64,000 bases of DNA. Origin: Fervidibacter canadensis (GTDB lineage: Bacteria; Armatimonadota; Fervidibacteria; Fervidibacterales; Fervidibacteraceae). The DNA lies in the NCBI GenBank assembly GCA_041446545.1, contig JBGOEJ010000017.1:1-64000 (forward strand), read 5' to 3'. Positions within the stretch are counted from its first letter, which is position 1; each line of letters starts with the position of its first letter. A program made the translations under genes and the position numbers. The notes under the pieces are model-generated. The model saw only the letters and a list, made by a program, of their open reading frames with translations, ran no database searches and was not told where the DNA came from. Positions 26,565 to 36,118 of this stretch are shown piece after piece.

Positions 26565-27513
26565 CGCCCAATTTGCGCAACAAAACGGCGCCGCAGGCGA
26601 GGTCTTGGAGGGCTAAACCTGTGGAGGAGAAGACGGTGATGTCGTCGGGAGAGGTGCGCCCTTGTTTTTTGCCGACCAAAACTTCGCCCAACTCGCCGAT
26701 GATGTCCTCGGGTTTCAGCAACCCTTGTCGCAAGGGCACATTCACTTCGCCCGATTCCATCCCTTGCGCTAAATCATCCAGAAAAATTCGGGCGCGTTTG
26801 AGGAGGGCGGGGTCTAACTCCTGTTTGCCGGGCGCATCGGCGCCGATGCAAGTGATGTGAGTGCCTGCCGACACCCATTCGTTCAGGACGATGGGTTCTC
26901 GTGAGGGCGTCGCCGTGATGATGACCTGAGCGCCCCGAACGGCATCTTCGGGACGGGAGCAAACTTCCAAGGCGAAAGGCAGTTGGGGTTGCATCTCTCG
27001 GTGCAATTGCCATGCCAATTCTTCATCGCGGCTCCAAATTCGCACTTTTTGCAAGCGGGGCAAAACTTCCTGAAGCGCCAAGAGTTGGAAACGCCCTTGA
27101 ACGCCCGCCCCAATGAGCGCGGCAACTTTCGCATCGGGATTGGCGAAGGTGCGGATGCTCAATGCCCCTGCCGCCGCCGTCCTCAATGCCGTCAAGTAAG
27201 TCGCTTCCACGACCGCCAAAGGGAAACCCGTTTCGGGTTCTATCAGCACCAACAGCGCCATGACCGTCGGCAGCCCTTTCGCCCGATTGGCAGGATGGGA
27301 GTTGACGACCTTCACGCCTGCGATGTTTTGGCGGGGCAAGTAAGCGGGCATCGTCCGAAAATCGCCCTCAGGCAGGGGAACGATCAACTTCGGCGGCATG
27401 ACGGCGTGCCCTTCGGCTTTATCGCGAAACGCAGCCTCCACCGCTATGATGGCTTCGGGCAAGGTCAAAAGTTGGCGGACTTGTTCTTCTCGGATGAAGT
27501 GCGTCTGGCGCAT
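26554..27513 (-). CDS. Ornithine cyclodeaminase / mu-crystallin family enzyme
   Basis: 319 residues from ATG at 27513, with GGAGGTG nine bases upstream. Family marks: MPPKLIVPLPEGDFRTMPAY, VVNSHPANRAKGLPTVMA, TALRTAAAGALSIRTFA, and the NAD site ALIGAGVQGRFQL. ITATPSREPIV and GADAPGKQELDP follow. Members include ornithine cyclodeaminase, alanine dehydrogenase and ketimine reductases; the exact substrate cannot be assigned. Cytoplasmic, single-gene unit converging on the dehydrogenase gene. Confidence 0.9.
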   Translation of the reverse strand: MRQTHFIREEQVRQLLTLPEAIIAVEAAFRDKAEGHAVMPPKLIVPLPEGDFRTMPAYLPRQNIAGVKVVNSHPANRAKGLPTVMALLVLIEPETGFPLAVVEATYLTALRTAAAGALSIRTFANPDAKVAALIGAGVQGRFQLLALQEVLPRLQKVRIWSRDEELAWQLHREMQPQLPFALEVCSRPEDAVRGAQVIITATPSREPIVLNEWVSAGTHITCIGADAPGKQELDPALLKRARIFLDDLAQGMESGEVNVPLRQGLLKPEDIIGELGEVLVGKKQGRTSPDDITVFSSTGLALQDLACGAVLLRKLGVIG

Positions 27514-27616
27514 CACAGCGGTCACCTCCATTGGCTATTATGGCAGGGACACTCCCCCTAACTTGACGGTCGGAAATCGGTGGGGCAAGGTTTAAAAGCG
27601 CCTGAGGTGATGGGGA

Positions 27617-28609
27617 ATGCCTGCCAACTTGACGCCCGAATACTTGCAAGCCGAAGAGGATTTCCGCAAGGCGACGACGATTGAGGAGAAAATTGAAGCG
27701 TTGCAACGGATGTTAGCATTGCTGCCCAAGCACAAGGGCACCGAACGCATTCAGGCGGACATTAAACGCCGCCTCGCCAAGTTGAAGGAGATGGAACAGC
27801 AACAACGGGCAAAACGGGGCGGCAGCGCTGACCCCTTTTACATCCCTCGGCACGGCGCAGGCCAAGTCATTGCCGTCGGATTTGCCAATGTCGGCAAATC
27901 GGCGCTCCTTAGCGCCCTGTCAGGGGTGCCGTTGGAAGTCGCCGACTACCCTTACACCACTCAACGCCCCCAACCCGTCATGATGCCCTACGAAAATTTG
28001 CAAATTCAACTGGTGGACACGCCGCCCATCCTCGGAGAAGTGGAGCCTGCCTTTGCGGGAATGGTTCGGCGCGCCGATGCGGCATTGATCATCGTGGATT
28101 TGTCCACGGACGATTGTTTTGAGCAAGCGGACTTGCTTTTGCAAGGGATGGAAGCCCGACGGGTTCGGCTCGTGGGTGAGCCTTTTGACGACAACCCTGC
28201 CAACCCCGTCGTGGAACGGGCTGCCATCCTCGTCGGCAACAAATTGGATGCGCCCGAAGCCGAAGAGCGCTTTTTGCTGTTGCGGGAAAATCACGGCGAA
28301 CGGCTGCCGACCGTCGCCGTCTCAGCAAAAGAGCGGGTCGGATTGGATGAACTGAAGCGGCTCATCTTCCAGCAATTGCGCATCATCCGCGTCTATTCCA
28401 AACCGCCAGGCAAACCGCCAACCTTAGACCGCCCCTTCGTCCTCAAACGAGGAGCGACGGTGTTGGACTTCGCTGAAGAAGTTCACCGCGAATTTCCCGA
28501 AAAGTTGCGTTATGCCCGCGTCTGGGGCTCGTCAGAGTTTCCCGGTCAACCCGTCAGCAAGGACTATGTGCTCCAAGACGGCGACATCGTAGAGTTGCAT
28601 GTCTCCTAA
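27617..28609 (+). CDS. DRG/Obg-like GTPase with TGS domain
   Basis: 330 residues. An N-terminal helical region (~1-75) precedes the G domain: GFANVGKS at 88-95 (P-loop), DTPPI as G3, NKLD as G4, and SAKERVGLDEL as G5. The C-terminal ~75 residues are a TGS domain (VYSKPPGKPPTLDRPFVLKR). This is the DRG arrangement and these proteins usually act on ribosomes. Start ATG has GAGGTGATGGGGA upstream. The 3' end overlaps the next, convergent gene by 4 bases. Confidence 0.9.
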   Translation: MPANLTPEYLQAEEDFRKATTIEEKIEALQRMLALLPKHKGTERIQADIKRRLAKLKEMEQQQRAKRGGSADPFYIPRHGAGQVIAVGFANVGKSALLSALSGVPLEVADYPYTTQRPQPVMMPYENLQIQLVDTPPILGEVEPAFAGMVRRADAALIIVDLSTDDCFEQADLLLQGMEARRVRLVGEPFDDNPANPVVERAAILVGNKLDAPEAEERFLLLRENHGERLPTVAVSAKERVGLDELKRLIFQQLRIIRVYSKPPGKPPTLDRPFVLKRGATVLDFAEEVHREFPEKLRYARVWGSSEFPGQPVSKDYVLQDGDIVELHVS

Positions 28610-29256
28610 TGCCATTTGCCTGCCATCATCAAGATGCCCAGAAGGATGAGCAACCCGCTGACGAGCCAGCGTTCATGGCGTTCCTCCAACTTTCCCAAAG
28701 TTTGCTCCCAACCCCGCTCAGCACCCATGACGATGCCGACCAGCAAAGTGACGGTAATCAGGCTGGTGGTGGTGGCTAAGACCAACGCTGCCGTCCATCC
28801 GAATTTCACCGAGGTAGCGAAAAAGACGGGAAGCAAGCCCTCACACGGTGAAAGTGCCAGCGTCAAAAACAATCCGCCCAAAGTAACCGCTTGCCCATGA
28901 TGGGCATGCTCGCATTCGGGATGGTGAATGTGGCGGTGACCAAAGAGGCGAGGGAATGCCAAGAACGAACTGCCCAATGCGAGCAAAATCAGTCCCGCTA
29001 TCTTGGGAGCATGTTCGTGGAAGAAGTGAGCGACGCCCGTCCCCAGCACCGCTACGAGGACGCCTAACAGCACGGTGACGAGGGCGTGGGTGCTGGCGAC
29101 CAACAAAGTGAACCCCAACAACCGCTGCCGACTCCATCCATGCGCCCGCGCCGCCGCCAAAAAGGGCAGCCAATGGCTGGGCAGCAAGGCATGAGCGACC
29201 GCTGCCAGAATGCCCGCGCCGAAAAAACCTAAGAGCGTTTGAGGTGACGAAGGCAT
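28606..29256 (-). CDS. NicO/HupE-like metal transport membrane protein
   Basis: 216 residues with about six membrane helices. HALLPSHWLPFL in helix I gives a His-rich motif like HX4DH but with Ser-His in place of Asp-His. A His-rich loop (HRHIHHPECEHAHHG) and SPCEGLLPVFF follow; SPCE is typical of the HoxN/HupE/UreJ and cytochrome c biogenesis-type NicO group. Likely moves a divalent metal or another small solute. No metal enzyme genes adjacent. Weak ribosome site. Confidence 0.7.
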   Translation of the reverse strand: MPSSPQTLLGFFGAGILAAVAHALLPSHWLPFLAAARAHGWSRQRLLGFTLLVASTHALVTVLLGVLVAVLGTGVAHFFHEHAPKIAGLILLALGSSFLAFPRLFGHRHIHHPECEHAHHGQAVTLGGLFLTLALSPCEGLLPVFFATSVKFGWTAALVLATTTSLITVTLLVGIVMGAERGWEQTLGKLEERHERWLVSGLLILLGILMMAGKWH

Positions 29257-29354
29257 TCTTTTTCGCCCTCCAAACGATGGTGACAGGTGGCAAAAACGCG
29301 TGGCAAAAAGTCAAGTGACGAAGATTTTGGCTCACAACCTCTTCGTTGGAACGG

Positions 29355-30641
29355 CTATTCCCCCCGCAAAATGGCGACAGGGTCTAAGCGAGCGGCTCTG
29401 CGGGCAGGAAACCAACTGGCAAACAGGACGACCACGAAAGCAGCGCCGGCTGGCAACGCAAAAATGTCCCAACGCTTCAGCATCGGGAAAGTCTCGCTCT
29501 CCACAAAAGTTGCGAAACCCCGCAGCCCCGTCGGCGTTCGGTCCAAAATCTCCACGCTAAGCCATCCCACCAACTCGCCCAGCAAAATCCCTGCCCCTGC
29601 GATGAGCAAACCCGCTGCAAGGAAACCGAGAGCGATACGCTGAGGTGTCATCCCCGCCGCCTTCAAGACGCCAATCGTCCCCCGTTTTTCGCTGACTAAC
29701 AGCACCAAAGTGATGGCAATCCCAAACCCTGCGACGATGACGATGATGACGACGACCAAAGTGACGATGGTGTCAATCATGCGGAAGATGGCTAAAACGC
29801 TGCGGCTCATCGTTTGCCAACTTTGCGCCTCCAAACCCGTCCCTTGACTGATGCGCTTTGCCATCCCTTCGGCAGCATAAAGGTCGGTCAATCGCACGGA
29901 AAGAATGTCCACTCGGTCGGTGTCTTTCAACCGTTGGGCGGTGCGCAAAGGCACATAGCCGCGAAAGCGGTCAACGAGCGTGGCTTTAGAAGCGAAGAGA
30001 CCGACGACCCGAAGCGTCGCCGTCCGTCCGTTGCGCCCGACCACTGTCACACGGTCGCCGACCCGAACGCCCAACTCCTCCGCCAACTTGATGCCCAAGA
30101 GCAAACTGTTGGGATTGCGTTGCAATGCCGTCAAGTCGCCCGCCACCATCCAACGGCGCAAGGAAACGACCCGTTCGTAAAGGTTTGGCTCTATGCCCAT
30201 CAACCCGATGGTCTCCGTGCGTTCATTGAAAACGACGAGCCCTTCCAAGACGACGACGGGAGCGACGGCGACAACCTTTGGCAGGTGACGAATTTTACGG
30301 GCAAGTCCTTCCCAATCGGCGATCCCTTTGCGTGGTCTGGGTTCGGCAGGGCGGGTCGGAGCAAAAAGGGTCGGCAAAAAAGTCTCTTGCAGGGCTTGTC
30401 GGATGGGTTTCGTCGCATCGGTCGTCGTGGGTTGAAAGGAGGCACTAACCTCTTCGCTGACGACCTCCACATGAGCGACGACTTCCACCATCTTGGCGAC
30501 AAACTGGTTCAGGAAACCCAGCGTCATAGACCGCATAACGATGAGCGCCGCCACTCCCACTGCCACCCCCAAAACGCTCAACGCCGTTTGGCGTGGGCGT
30601 GCTAAAAGCAATCGCATCGCCAGCCAAAGTTCCAACGGCAT
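29355..30641 (-). CDS. FtsX/MacB-type ABC transporter permease
   Basis: 428 residues from ATG at 30641 (AAGGAGAGGG upstream). One N-terminal helix (~20-40), a large periplasmic MacB core domain (~45-270), and three C-terminal helices with RGTIGVLKAAGMTPQRI between them. This is the LolC/LolE/MacB plan. Such permeases extract lipids or export peptides and need an ATPase; no ATPase gene is present nearby. It follows the MacA-like gene by 33 bases and is surely in its operon. Confidence 0.88.
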   Translation of the reverse strand: MPLELWLAMRLLLARPRQTALSVLGVAVGVAALIVMRSMTLGFLNQFVAKMVEVVAHVEVVSEEVSASFQPTTTDATKPIRQALQETFLPTLFAPTRPAEPRPRKGIADWEGLARKIRHLPKVVAVAPVVVLEGLVVFNERTETIGLMGIEPNLYERVVSLRRWMVAGDLTALQRNPNSLLLGIKLAEELGVRVGDRVTVVGRNGRTATLRVVGLFASKATLVDRFRGYVPLRTAQRLKDTDRVDILSVRLTDLYAAEGMAKRISQGTGLEAQSWQTMSRSVLAIFRMIDTIVTLVVVIIVIVAGFGIAITLVLLVSEKRGTIGVLKAAGMTPQRIALGFLAAGLLIAGAGILLGELVGWLSVEILDRTPTGLRGFATFVESETFPMLKRWDIFALPAGAAFVVVLFASWFPARRAARLDPVAILRGE

Positions 30642-30674
30642 CCCTTCCCTCTCCTTCACTAACGGGTCACAGGG

Positions 30675-32549
30675 TCACCGCTGCACCCAAACCCGTTGAC
30701 CGTCGCGCAAATCGGTAGGCGGATTGACGATGACCAGTTCTCCCTCTCGCAAACCTGTTCGGATATGGATGCGCTGCCCATCGCGAGCGCCGACGCTCAC
30801 GGGCTGCCTTCGTGCCTTGCCCTTTTCCACGACCCAAACGCTCGGCGACTGCGTGTCCATCACCACCGCCGTCGCGGGCACCAAAAGGGCTTCTGGAATC
30901 GCCCTCGCTTCAATGTTCACATCCCCACTCATGCCCAACCGCAACCCGCCCGTCGGCTCAATTTCCCGCAACTCCACCCGATAGGTTTTGGTCAGCCGGT
31001 CGGCATCGGGATGGATGCGGGCGACGATAGCCCGATAGACTCGCTCAGGGTAGGCGTCCACCTTGAAGAAAGCCCGTTGCCCCACCCGAACCTTCCCGAT
31101 GTCAGCTTCATCCACTTGCGCCTCCACATAGAAGCGGTCGCCTGTCGCCATCTTGACAATCGTGGACATCCCAAAGCCCGCCGCCAAGTAACTGCCGACT
31201 TTGGCGATGACTTCCGTGATGACGCCATCAACGGGAGCGCGGACGACGAAATCCTTCAACTTGCGCAGGGCATCGTCGTAGGCTTGCTTGGCTGCCTCGT
31301 ATTCACGGCGGGCAACTTCCAAAGTTTCGGGTCGGGCGCCTCGCTTTGCTTGTGCGACTTTTGCTTTCAACCCTTCCACACGGGCTTTCGCCGTTTTTTC
31401 CGCTTCCTTCGCCTTACGCACCATCGCTTCTGCTTGTCGCATTTGCGCTAACGCCGCTTCCACTTCCGCCTGCCGCAGGGCGATTTGTCGCTCGTTGGCT
31501 TTTGCCGATTGCAGTTGGACTTGCGCCTGAGTTAAACGGGCTTGGGCGGTTTGCAACTCTTGCTGGCGCAAAGCAATTTCCGCTTGGCGTGCTTTCGCCG
31601 CTTTCAATGCCGCTTCCGCCTGAGCGACTTGAGCGCGGGCAATTTCCCGCTCTTGGGAGCGAGCGCCTTTGAGGGTTTGCTGCAAAGTGGCTTGGGCGGT
31701 TCGCCATTGGGCTAACGCCAGTTCGTAGCGCGTTTGCGCCGTTTCCAAATCGGCTTTGGCGATAGCCCCCTCGGCGAAAAGTTTTCGGGCTCGTTCCAAG
31801 TTACGGCGGGCTTCCTCAACGGCTGCTTTCGCCGATTGCACCGCTGCTTCCGCCCGCTCCCGCTCTTCCTCCCGCGCCCCCTCTTCCACCAACGCTGCTT
31901 GGGCTTGCGCCGCTTTCAACGCCGCTTCGGCTTGGGCGATTTGCTGGGCGACTTGCTCTTTCGTCGCTTCCAACGCCGTTTTCCCTTGCTGCACTTGGGC
32001 TTCAGCGATGCGGACATTCTCTTCCGCTTGTCGGATGGCGGATTGCACTTCCGTTTCGGTCAAACGCAGGGCTTCTAACGCTTGTCGGTAGCGCGCCTTT
32101 GCGGCGGCCCACTGCGTTTGGGCGGCGGCAAGGTCGCTTTGGGCGGCACGCCATTGGGCGATGGCGGCATCCAACTCGGCTTGCAGGGCGGCGATGTCAA
32201 AAGGGTCAGTGCCCGATTGCAGTTGCTTCAATTGGGCTTCAGCGACCCGAAGGCGCTTTTCTGCCTCCCGCACCTTCGTCTCAAAATCGCTGGCATCCAA
32301 AAGGGCGATGACCTGCCCTCGCCGAACCCGTTGTCCCTCTTTGACCAAGATGGCTTTCAATTGCGCCGAGACTTTAGCATCCACGAGCAACTCCTGCGCT
32401 GGCTTGACAACCCCTGTCGCATAGATGACTTCCACCAACCGCCCGCGCCGAACGGGTTCGGCACGAACGGGCACAGGACGCTGCCGCCAAAGCCACCAAA
32501 CGATAAAAAGGATGGGAAGCACCAAAAGGACGACGAAGCGCCGTTGCAT
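30675..32549 (-). CDS. MacA/HlyD-type periplasmic adaptor with very long coiled coil
   Basis: 624 residues. One N-terminal membrane anchor (VVLLVLPILFIVWWLW), then a biotinyl-lipoyl half (GVVKPAQELLVDAKVSAQLK, VKEGQRVRRGQVIALLD), an Ala/Gln-rich helical hairpin of about 330 residues, the other lipoyl half (VRAPVDGVITEVIAKVGSYL), and beta-barrel and membrane-proximal domains (VWVVEKGKARRQPV). Normal MacA hairpins are much shorter, so this adaptor would span further. Pairs with the downstream permease. Confidence 0.9.
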   Translation of the reverse strand: MQRRFVVLLVLPILFIVWWLWRQRPVPVRAEPVRRGRLVEVIYATGVVKPAQELLVDAKVSAQLKAILVKEGQRVRRGQVIALLDASDFETKVREAEKRLRVAEAQLKQLQSGTDPFDIAALQAELDAAIAQWRAAQSDLAAAQTQWAAAKARYRQALEALRLTETEVQSAIRQAEENVRIAEAQVQQGKTALEATKEQVAQQIAQAEAALKAAQAQAALVEEGAREEERERAEAAVQSAKAAVEEARRNLERARKLFAEGAIAKADLETAQTRYELALAQWRTAQATLQQTLKGARSQEREIARAQVAQAEAALKAAKARQAEIALRQQELQTAQARLTQAQVQLQSAKANERQIALRQAEVEAALAQMRQAEAMVRKAKEAEKTAKARVEGLKAKVAQAKRGARPETLEVARREYEAAKQAYDDALRKLKDFVVRAPVDGVITEVIAKVGSYLAAGFGMSTIVKMATGDRFYVEAQVDEADIGKVRVGQRAFFKVDAYPERVYRAIVARIHPDADRLTKTYRVELREIEPTGGLRLGMSGDVNIEARAIPEALLVPATAVVMDTQSPSVWVVEKGKARRQPVSVGARDGQRIHIRTGLREGELVIVNPPTDLRDGQRVWVQR

Positions 32550-32655
32550 CCTTGTCTACCCTCGCTCCTTTGTCCTTCGGCACAAAAATTATCGCACCAC
32601 GCCTTTATGGGCGACGGCAAGATAGAAGGCGATTCCTTTTTGCGGGGTGACCGAG

Positions 32656-33309
32656 ATGACCGAATGGCTGACGCAACTTTTGCGCTGGCAAGCGAAACTC
32701 AAAGCCATCGCCCAAACGGGCTTGGCGTTCACTGAAAACCCTTACGAGCGGGAGCGCTATGAAGAGTTGCTGAAACTGGCGGCGGAAATAGCGCAAGCCC
32801 TGAGCGACACTTCGGGAGACGAAACGCAACTGGAGCAACTTGTTCAGGCATGGCGGTCGGAAGTTCAATCGGGTTCGGCGGGTTATGTCACGCCCAAAGT
32901 CGTCGTCAACGCTGCCGTCTTTGACGACGATGACCGTCTGCTCCTCATCCAGCGCGCCGACCGAGGCACTTGGTTTTTGCCCGGCGGCTGGGCAGATGTC
33001 GGCTACACGCCGAAGGAAATCGCCGTCAAAGAGGTTCAAGAGGAGACGGGTCTGACAGTGGAGCCCCTTCGTTTAATCGCCGTGTTGGACGGTTTTCGCC
33101 ATCGCTTCAGCATTAGCCTCGCCTTTTACTGCCTCGTTTACGAATGTCGGATGCTTGGCGGCGAATTGCGCCCTTTGCCCCACGAGTGCCGTGACGCTAA
33201 GTTTTTCGCCGAACAGGCGTTGCCCCAACCCTTGCACGGCGATGGGCGATGGGCATCTTTGATGTTCGCCTTGCATCGGGGCGACTTGCCCGCGCCCTAC
33301 AGCGATTGA
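32656..33309 (+). CDS. Nudix hydrolase with N-terminal helical domain
   Basis: 217 residues from ATG at 32656 (GGGGTGACCGAG upstream; GTG 32647 is possible). The N-terminal ~70 residues are a helical NUDIX_N-type domain (LLRWQAKLKAIAQTGLAFT). The Nudix box is GWADVGYTPKEIAVKEVQEE then TGL, with Lys in place of the usual Arg of REUxEE. KRADRGTWFLPGG-type strand precedes it (QRADRGTWFLPGG). Cleaves a nucleoside diphosphate derivative; substrate unknown. The helicase gene follows within 14 bases. Confidence 0.9.
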   Translation: MTEWLTQLLRWQAKLKAIAQTGLAFTENPYERERYEELLKLAAEIAQALSDTSGDETQLEQLVQAWRSEVQSGSAGYVTPKVVVNAAVFDDDDRLLLIQRADRGTWFLPGGWADVGYTPKEIAVKEVQEETGLTVEPLRLIAVLDGFRHRFSISLAFYCLVYECRMLGGELRPLPHECRDAKFFAEQALPQPLHGDGRWASLMFALHRGDLPAPYSD

Positions 33310-33322
33310 CGGGGTGATGGCG

Positions 33323-35998
33323 ATGGCGGCGCTGAGGGAATTGATTGACTACGACCGACAATGCCTCGCCTTAGAGCGGCAAGGCGAAGTCACTTTGAGC
33401 GACGCCGAATTTTTCGGCGCACCCAACCGACCGCCCCGTCTCCACGCCCTTGACCACTTGCCCGAAGATTGGCACACCCTCCTTTCCTTGCCGCCTGCCT
33501 TGAAAGCGTTAGAGCAAGCGAAAGGGCGATCGGAACAAATCGTCCTCTTTGCGCCAATTGTCCTTGCCTTCCGTGAATGGCAAAACAGACGGCGTTTGTG
33601 GGAGCCCGTCGCGGGCGTCTTTTGCGCCCCGCAAGGGCAACGCTTGCGCTTTGACCCTTCCGACCTCTACCTTAGCCAATGGCTCACTGCCGAGATGAGC
33701 CCCGATGAAGTAGCGGAACTACGAGCGTCTTTGGAAACCGCCGCCCGCCAATCGCCCCTCGCTTTCTGTCAAGCCATCCAAACCTTGCTCGCTCAAAAGG
33801 GCATGACACCCATCGCCTCAACTCGCTTGGAAACCCTTGATCTCCCTGCCGCCGCTTTCAAGCCAAGTTTTTGGGTCGTCGGCGAACCCTCTTACGACCG
33901 CACCCTCCTTGATGACTTGGAGCGCCTTCGCTCCCTCAATCCGTCGGGCACCGCCCTTGACTTCCTCTTTCGCCCACCCGCAATGGCAACGCCATCCCTT
34001 GACGATGTGTTGCTGGCACTGGCGAACCCCATCGCCCCCACGCTCAGCCAAGCCATCGCCCTCGCCCACGCAACGCGTCAACCCCTCACCGTCATCACGG
34101 GTCCGCCTGGCACGGGCAAAACGCGCCTCATCGTTGGGTTGATCATTCATGGCTTGTTGACAGGAAAATCGGTGTTGCTGGCGAGCCGAATTAATCGTGC
34201 CGTAGATGCGGCGGTGGAACTTGCCGAAGGGTTGATGGGCAAGGGTTGCCTTTTGCGCACGGGCAACGAGCAAGTCCGCGCCGAGTTGGCGCAAACGATT
34301 GGCGAACTTTTAGACCGAACGGAGTGGACGAAGGACGGCGAATTGTTTTCGTCCCTGCCCCAAAGCCTCTGGCGTTTGCCTTCTTCGGCAAAGTCGCCGG
34401 AAAACCTTCAACGCAGCGCCGACCAATTGGCAACCCTTTGTCAGCACCTCAATGGGTTGGCGCGAAAACTTCGCCCCTTTGGGTTGCGCCCCGCCGAAGG
34501 AAAGTGGCGGCGGTTTTGGTGGCAAGTGCGATGGCACCTTTTTGCGGGAGAGCGACGCTGGCGCGCTTTCCGAACCGCTTGGCAACAAGCCGAAACACTT
34601 GTGGAGCAATTGGAAAGCGAATGGCTGCCTGAAGCCCGCCAAGTTCAATGCCTCCTGCTGCACCAGCGTTTATCCGACTTGCTCCGTCGTGGGCGTGAAG
34701 CGTTGCAAAACTTGCTGACCGCCTTAAATGACCGTCGGGCTCGTCTGAAAGCCTTTGAGAGTTTAATTCCCTTGGGTTTCCCCATCGCTGTCTCCACCCT
34801 TTCCGTCGGTCAAAACTTCCCCCTCAGCGCGGGCATGGTGGATTTGCTCATCGTGGACGAAGCGTCCTCTTGCGACCCTGCCTCTATCCTGCCGTTGCTC
34901 TATCGCGCCAAGCGCGCCGTCATCGTCGGCGACCCCAAGCAATTAGACCATGTGACAAAGGAGCGTTGGAAAAATGTCAAGCCCATTCCTCAACTTCGGT
35001 CCGCAAAGGGTGAACTGGTTGAAGCGTCCTTTGGCACTTCCGCTTTCAACCTCATCCATCGCCTCGTGGACGAACAAACTTTCTGGCTCACCGACCACTT
35101 CCGCTGCCCGCCTCCCATCATTGCTTTCTCCAACGACGCCTTTTACGGTGGGCGTTTGCGCATCCACGCCGTCGCCCACGAATCGCAACCCATCGTCGTG
35201 CAACGGGTTAACGGTCCGCGTCGCGAACGCCAAAACAGCCTCACCAACCCTGCCCAATTGCAAGCGGCGTGGGATTGTCTACTCCGTTGGGCACATCAAC
35301 ATCCCCGACGCTCTTTGGGCTTGGTGGCGCCTTATCGGGCGTTTGTTGACGATGCGATGGAGCAATTGCAATCTGACGAACGGTTGACGCCTTTGCGGGA
35401 GCGATGGGAACGGGAGCAACTGATCATCGGCACCGTCCACCGATTTCAGGGCAGCGAAGTGGATTACCTCGTCTTCGCCACCGTCGCTGGCGACAACGCC
35501 ACTGACCGACATCGCCGTTGGGTGGAGTTTCCCAACCTCTTCAATGTCGCCATCACACGGGCGCGCCGCCAACTGGTCATTTTAGTCAGCCCCGTTTTTG
35601 AGGAGCGGTTAGTGCTCACCCGACGGTTGTTGCGGGCGATGCCTGTTGCCTTGCGCGACTTGCCCGACCTCAACCGCTCCTTCGCCCAACAAGTTTCCGA
35701 CGAACTCAAGCGTTTGGGCATCCCCCACCGTTTGGGTTGCAGTTTTCATGGCGACCCCGTTGATTTGCTGGACGAAGGCGAAGAACCGCGATGGGGCGCG
35801 CTCCTTTGCGGTTGGGACGAAGCGATAGCGATGACGCCTTTGGAGTTCATGGCACTGTGGGAGCGACGGAAGATGCTCCGACGGCGCCGCCTGCCAGTCC
35901 ACCTCGTCTTCCCACCCGACTTTGATGGATTGTTAGCCACCTTGCTCCCCTTTCATCGCCCCGATGTCTCTCTGACCATGCCATCGCCTCACGGATGA
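33323..35998 (+). CDS. Superfamily 1 DNA/RNA helicase (Dna2/NAM7-like)
   Basis: 891 residues from ATG at 33323, GGGGTG six bases upstream. Motif I GPPGTGKT at 260-267, motif II DEAS at 512-515, motif III VGDPKQLDH, motif IV DHFRCPPPIIAF, motif V GLVAPYRAF, and motif VI NVAITRARRQLV. That is the UPF1/Dna2 branch of SF1B. The first 230 residues have no recognised domain, and a C-terminal ~130 residues (CSFHGDPVDLL) may be a nuclease-like or accessory domain but key residues are not clear. Co-transcribed with the Nudix gene. Role in repair is possible. Confidence 0.88.
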   Translation: MAALRELIDYDRQCLALERQGEVTLSDAEFFGAPNRPPRLHALDHLPEDWHTLLSLPPALKALEQAKGRSEQIVLFAPIVLAFREWQNRRRLWEPVAGVFCAPQGQRLRFDPSDLYLSQWLTAEMSPDEVAELRASLETAARQSPLAFCQAIQTLLAQKGMTPIASTRLETLDLPAAAFKPSFWVVGEPSYDRTLLDDLERLRSLNPSGTALDFLFRPPAMATPSLDDVLLALANPIAPTLSQAIALAHATRQPLTVITGPPGTGKTRLIVGLIIHGLLTGKSVLLASRINRAVDAAVELAEGLMGKGCLLRTGNEQVRAELAQTIGELLDRTEWTKDGELFSSLPQSLWRLPSSAKSPENLQRSADQLATLCQHLNGLARKLRPFGLRPAEGKWRRFWWQVRWHLFAGERRWRAFRTAWQQAETLVEQLESEWLPEARQVQCLLLHQRLSDLLRRGREALQNLLTALNDRRARLKAFESLIPLGFPIAVSTLSVGQNFPLSAGMVDLLIVDEASSCDPASILPLLYRAKRAVIVGDPKQLDHVTKERWKNVKPIPQLRSAKGELVEASFGTSAFNLIHRLVDEQTFWLTDHFRCPPPIIAFSNDAFYGGRLRIHAVAHESQPIVVQRVNGPRRERQNSLTNPAQLQAAWDCLLRWAHQHPRRSLGLVAPYRAFVDDAMEQLQSDERLTPLRERWEREQLIIGTVHRFQGSEVDYLVFATVAGDNATDRHRRWVEFPNLFNVAITRARRQLVILVSPVFEERLVLTRRLLRAMPVALRDLPDLNRSFAQQVSDELKRLGIPHRLGCSFHGDPVDLLDEGEEPRWGALLCGWDEAIAMTPLEFMALWERRKMLRRRRLPVHLVFPPDFDGLLATLLPFHRPDVSLTMPSPHG

Positions 35999-36001
35999 AC
36001 T

Positions 36002-36118
36002 TCACCACTCCTTGAACTCACGCCGCCGCAAGCCTTCCAAGTCCAACTCGCCTGTGGACGGGTCAAGGCGGATTTTCCATTGCTCCTTCGTTCGGGCGCC
36101 GATGATAGCATCTAACCA
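36002..36118 (-). other. Coding-like remnant of 38 codons, unrecognised
   Basis: In the same minus-strand frame as the CARDB piece just upstream, directly after its stop, the sequence reads DAIIGARTKEQWKIRLDPST and GELDLEGLRRREFKEW then stop. It has the composition of a real C-terminus (a strand, a turn, a charged helix) but no start or ribosome site. It may be the tail of a lost gene. Confidence 0.25.
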
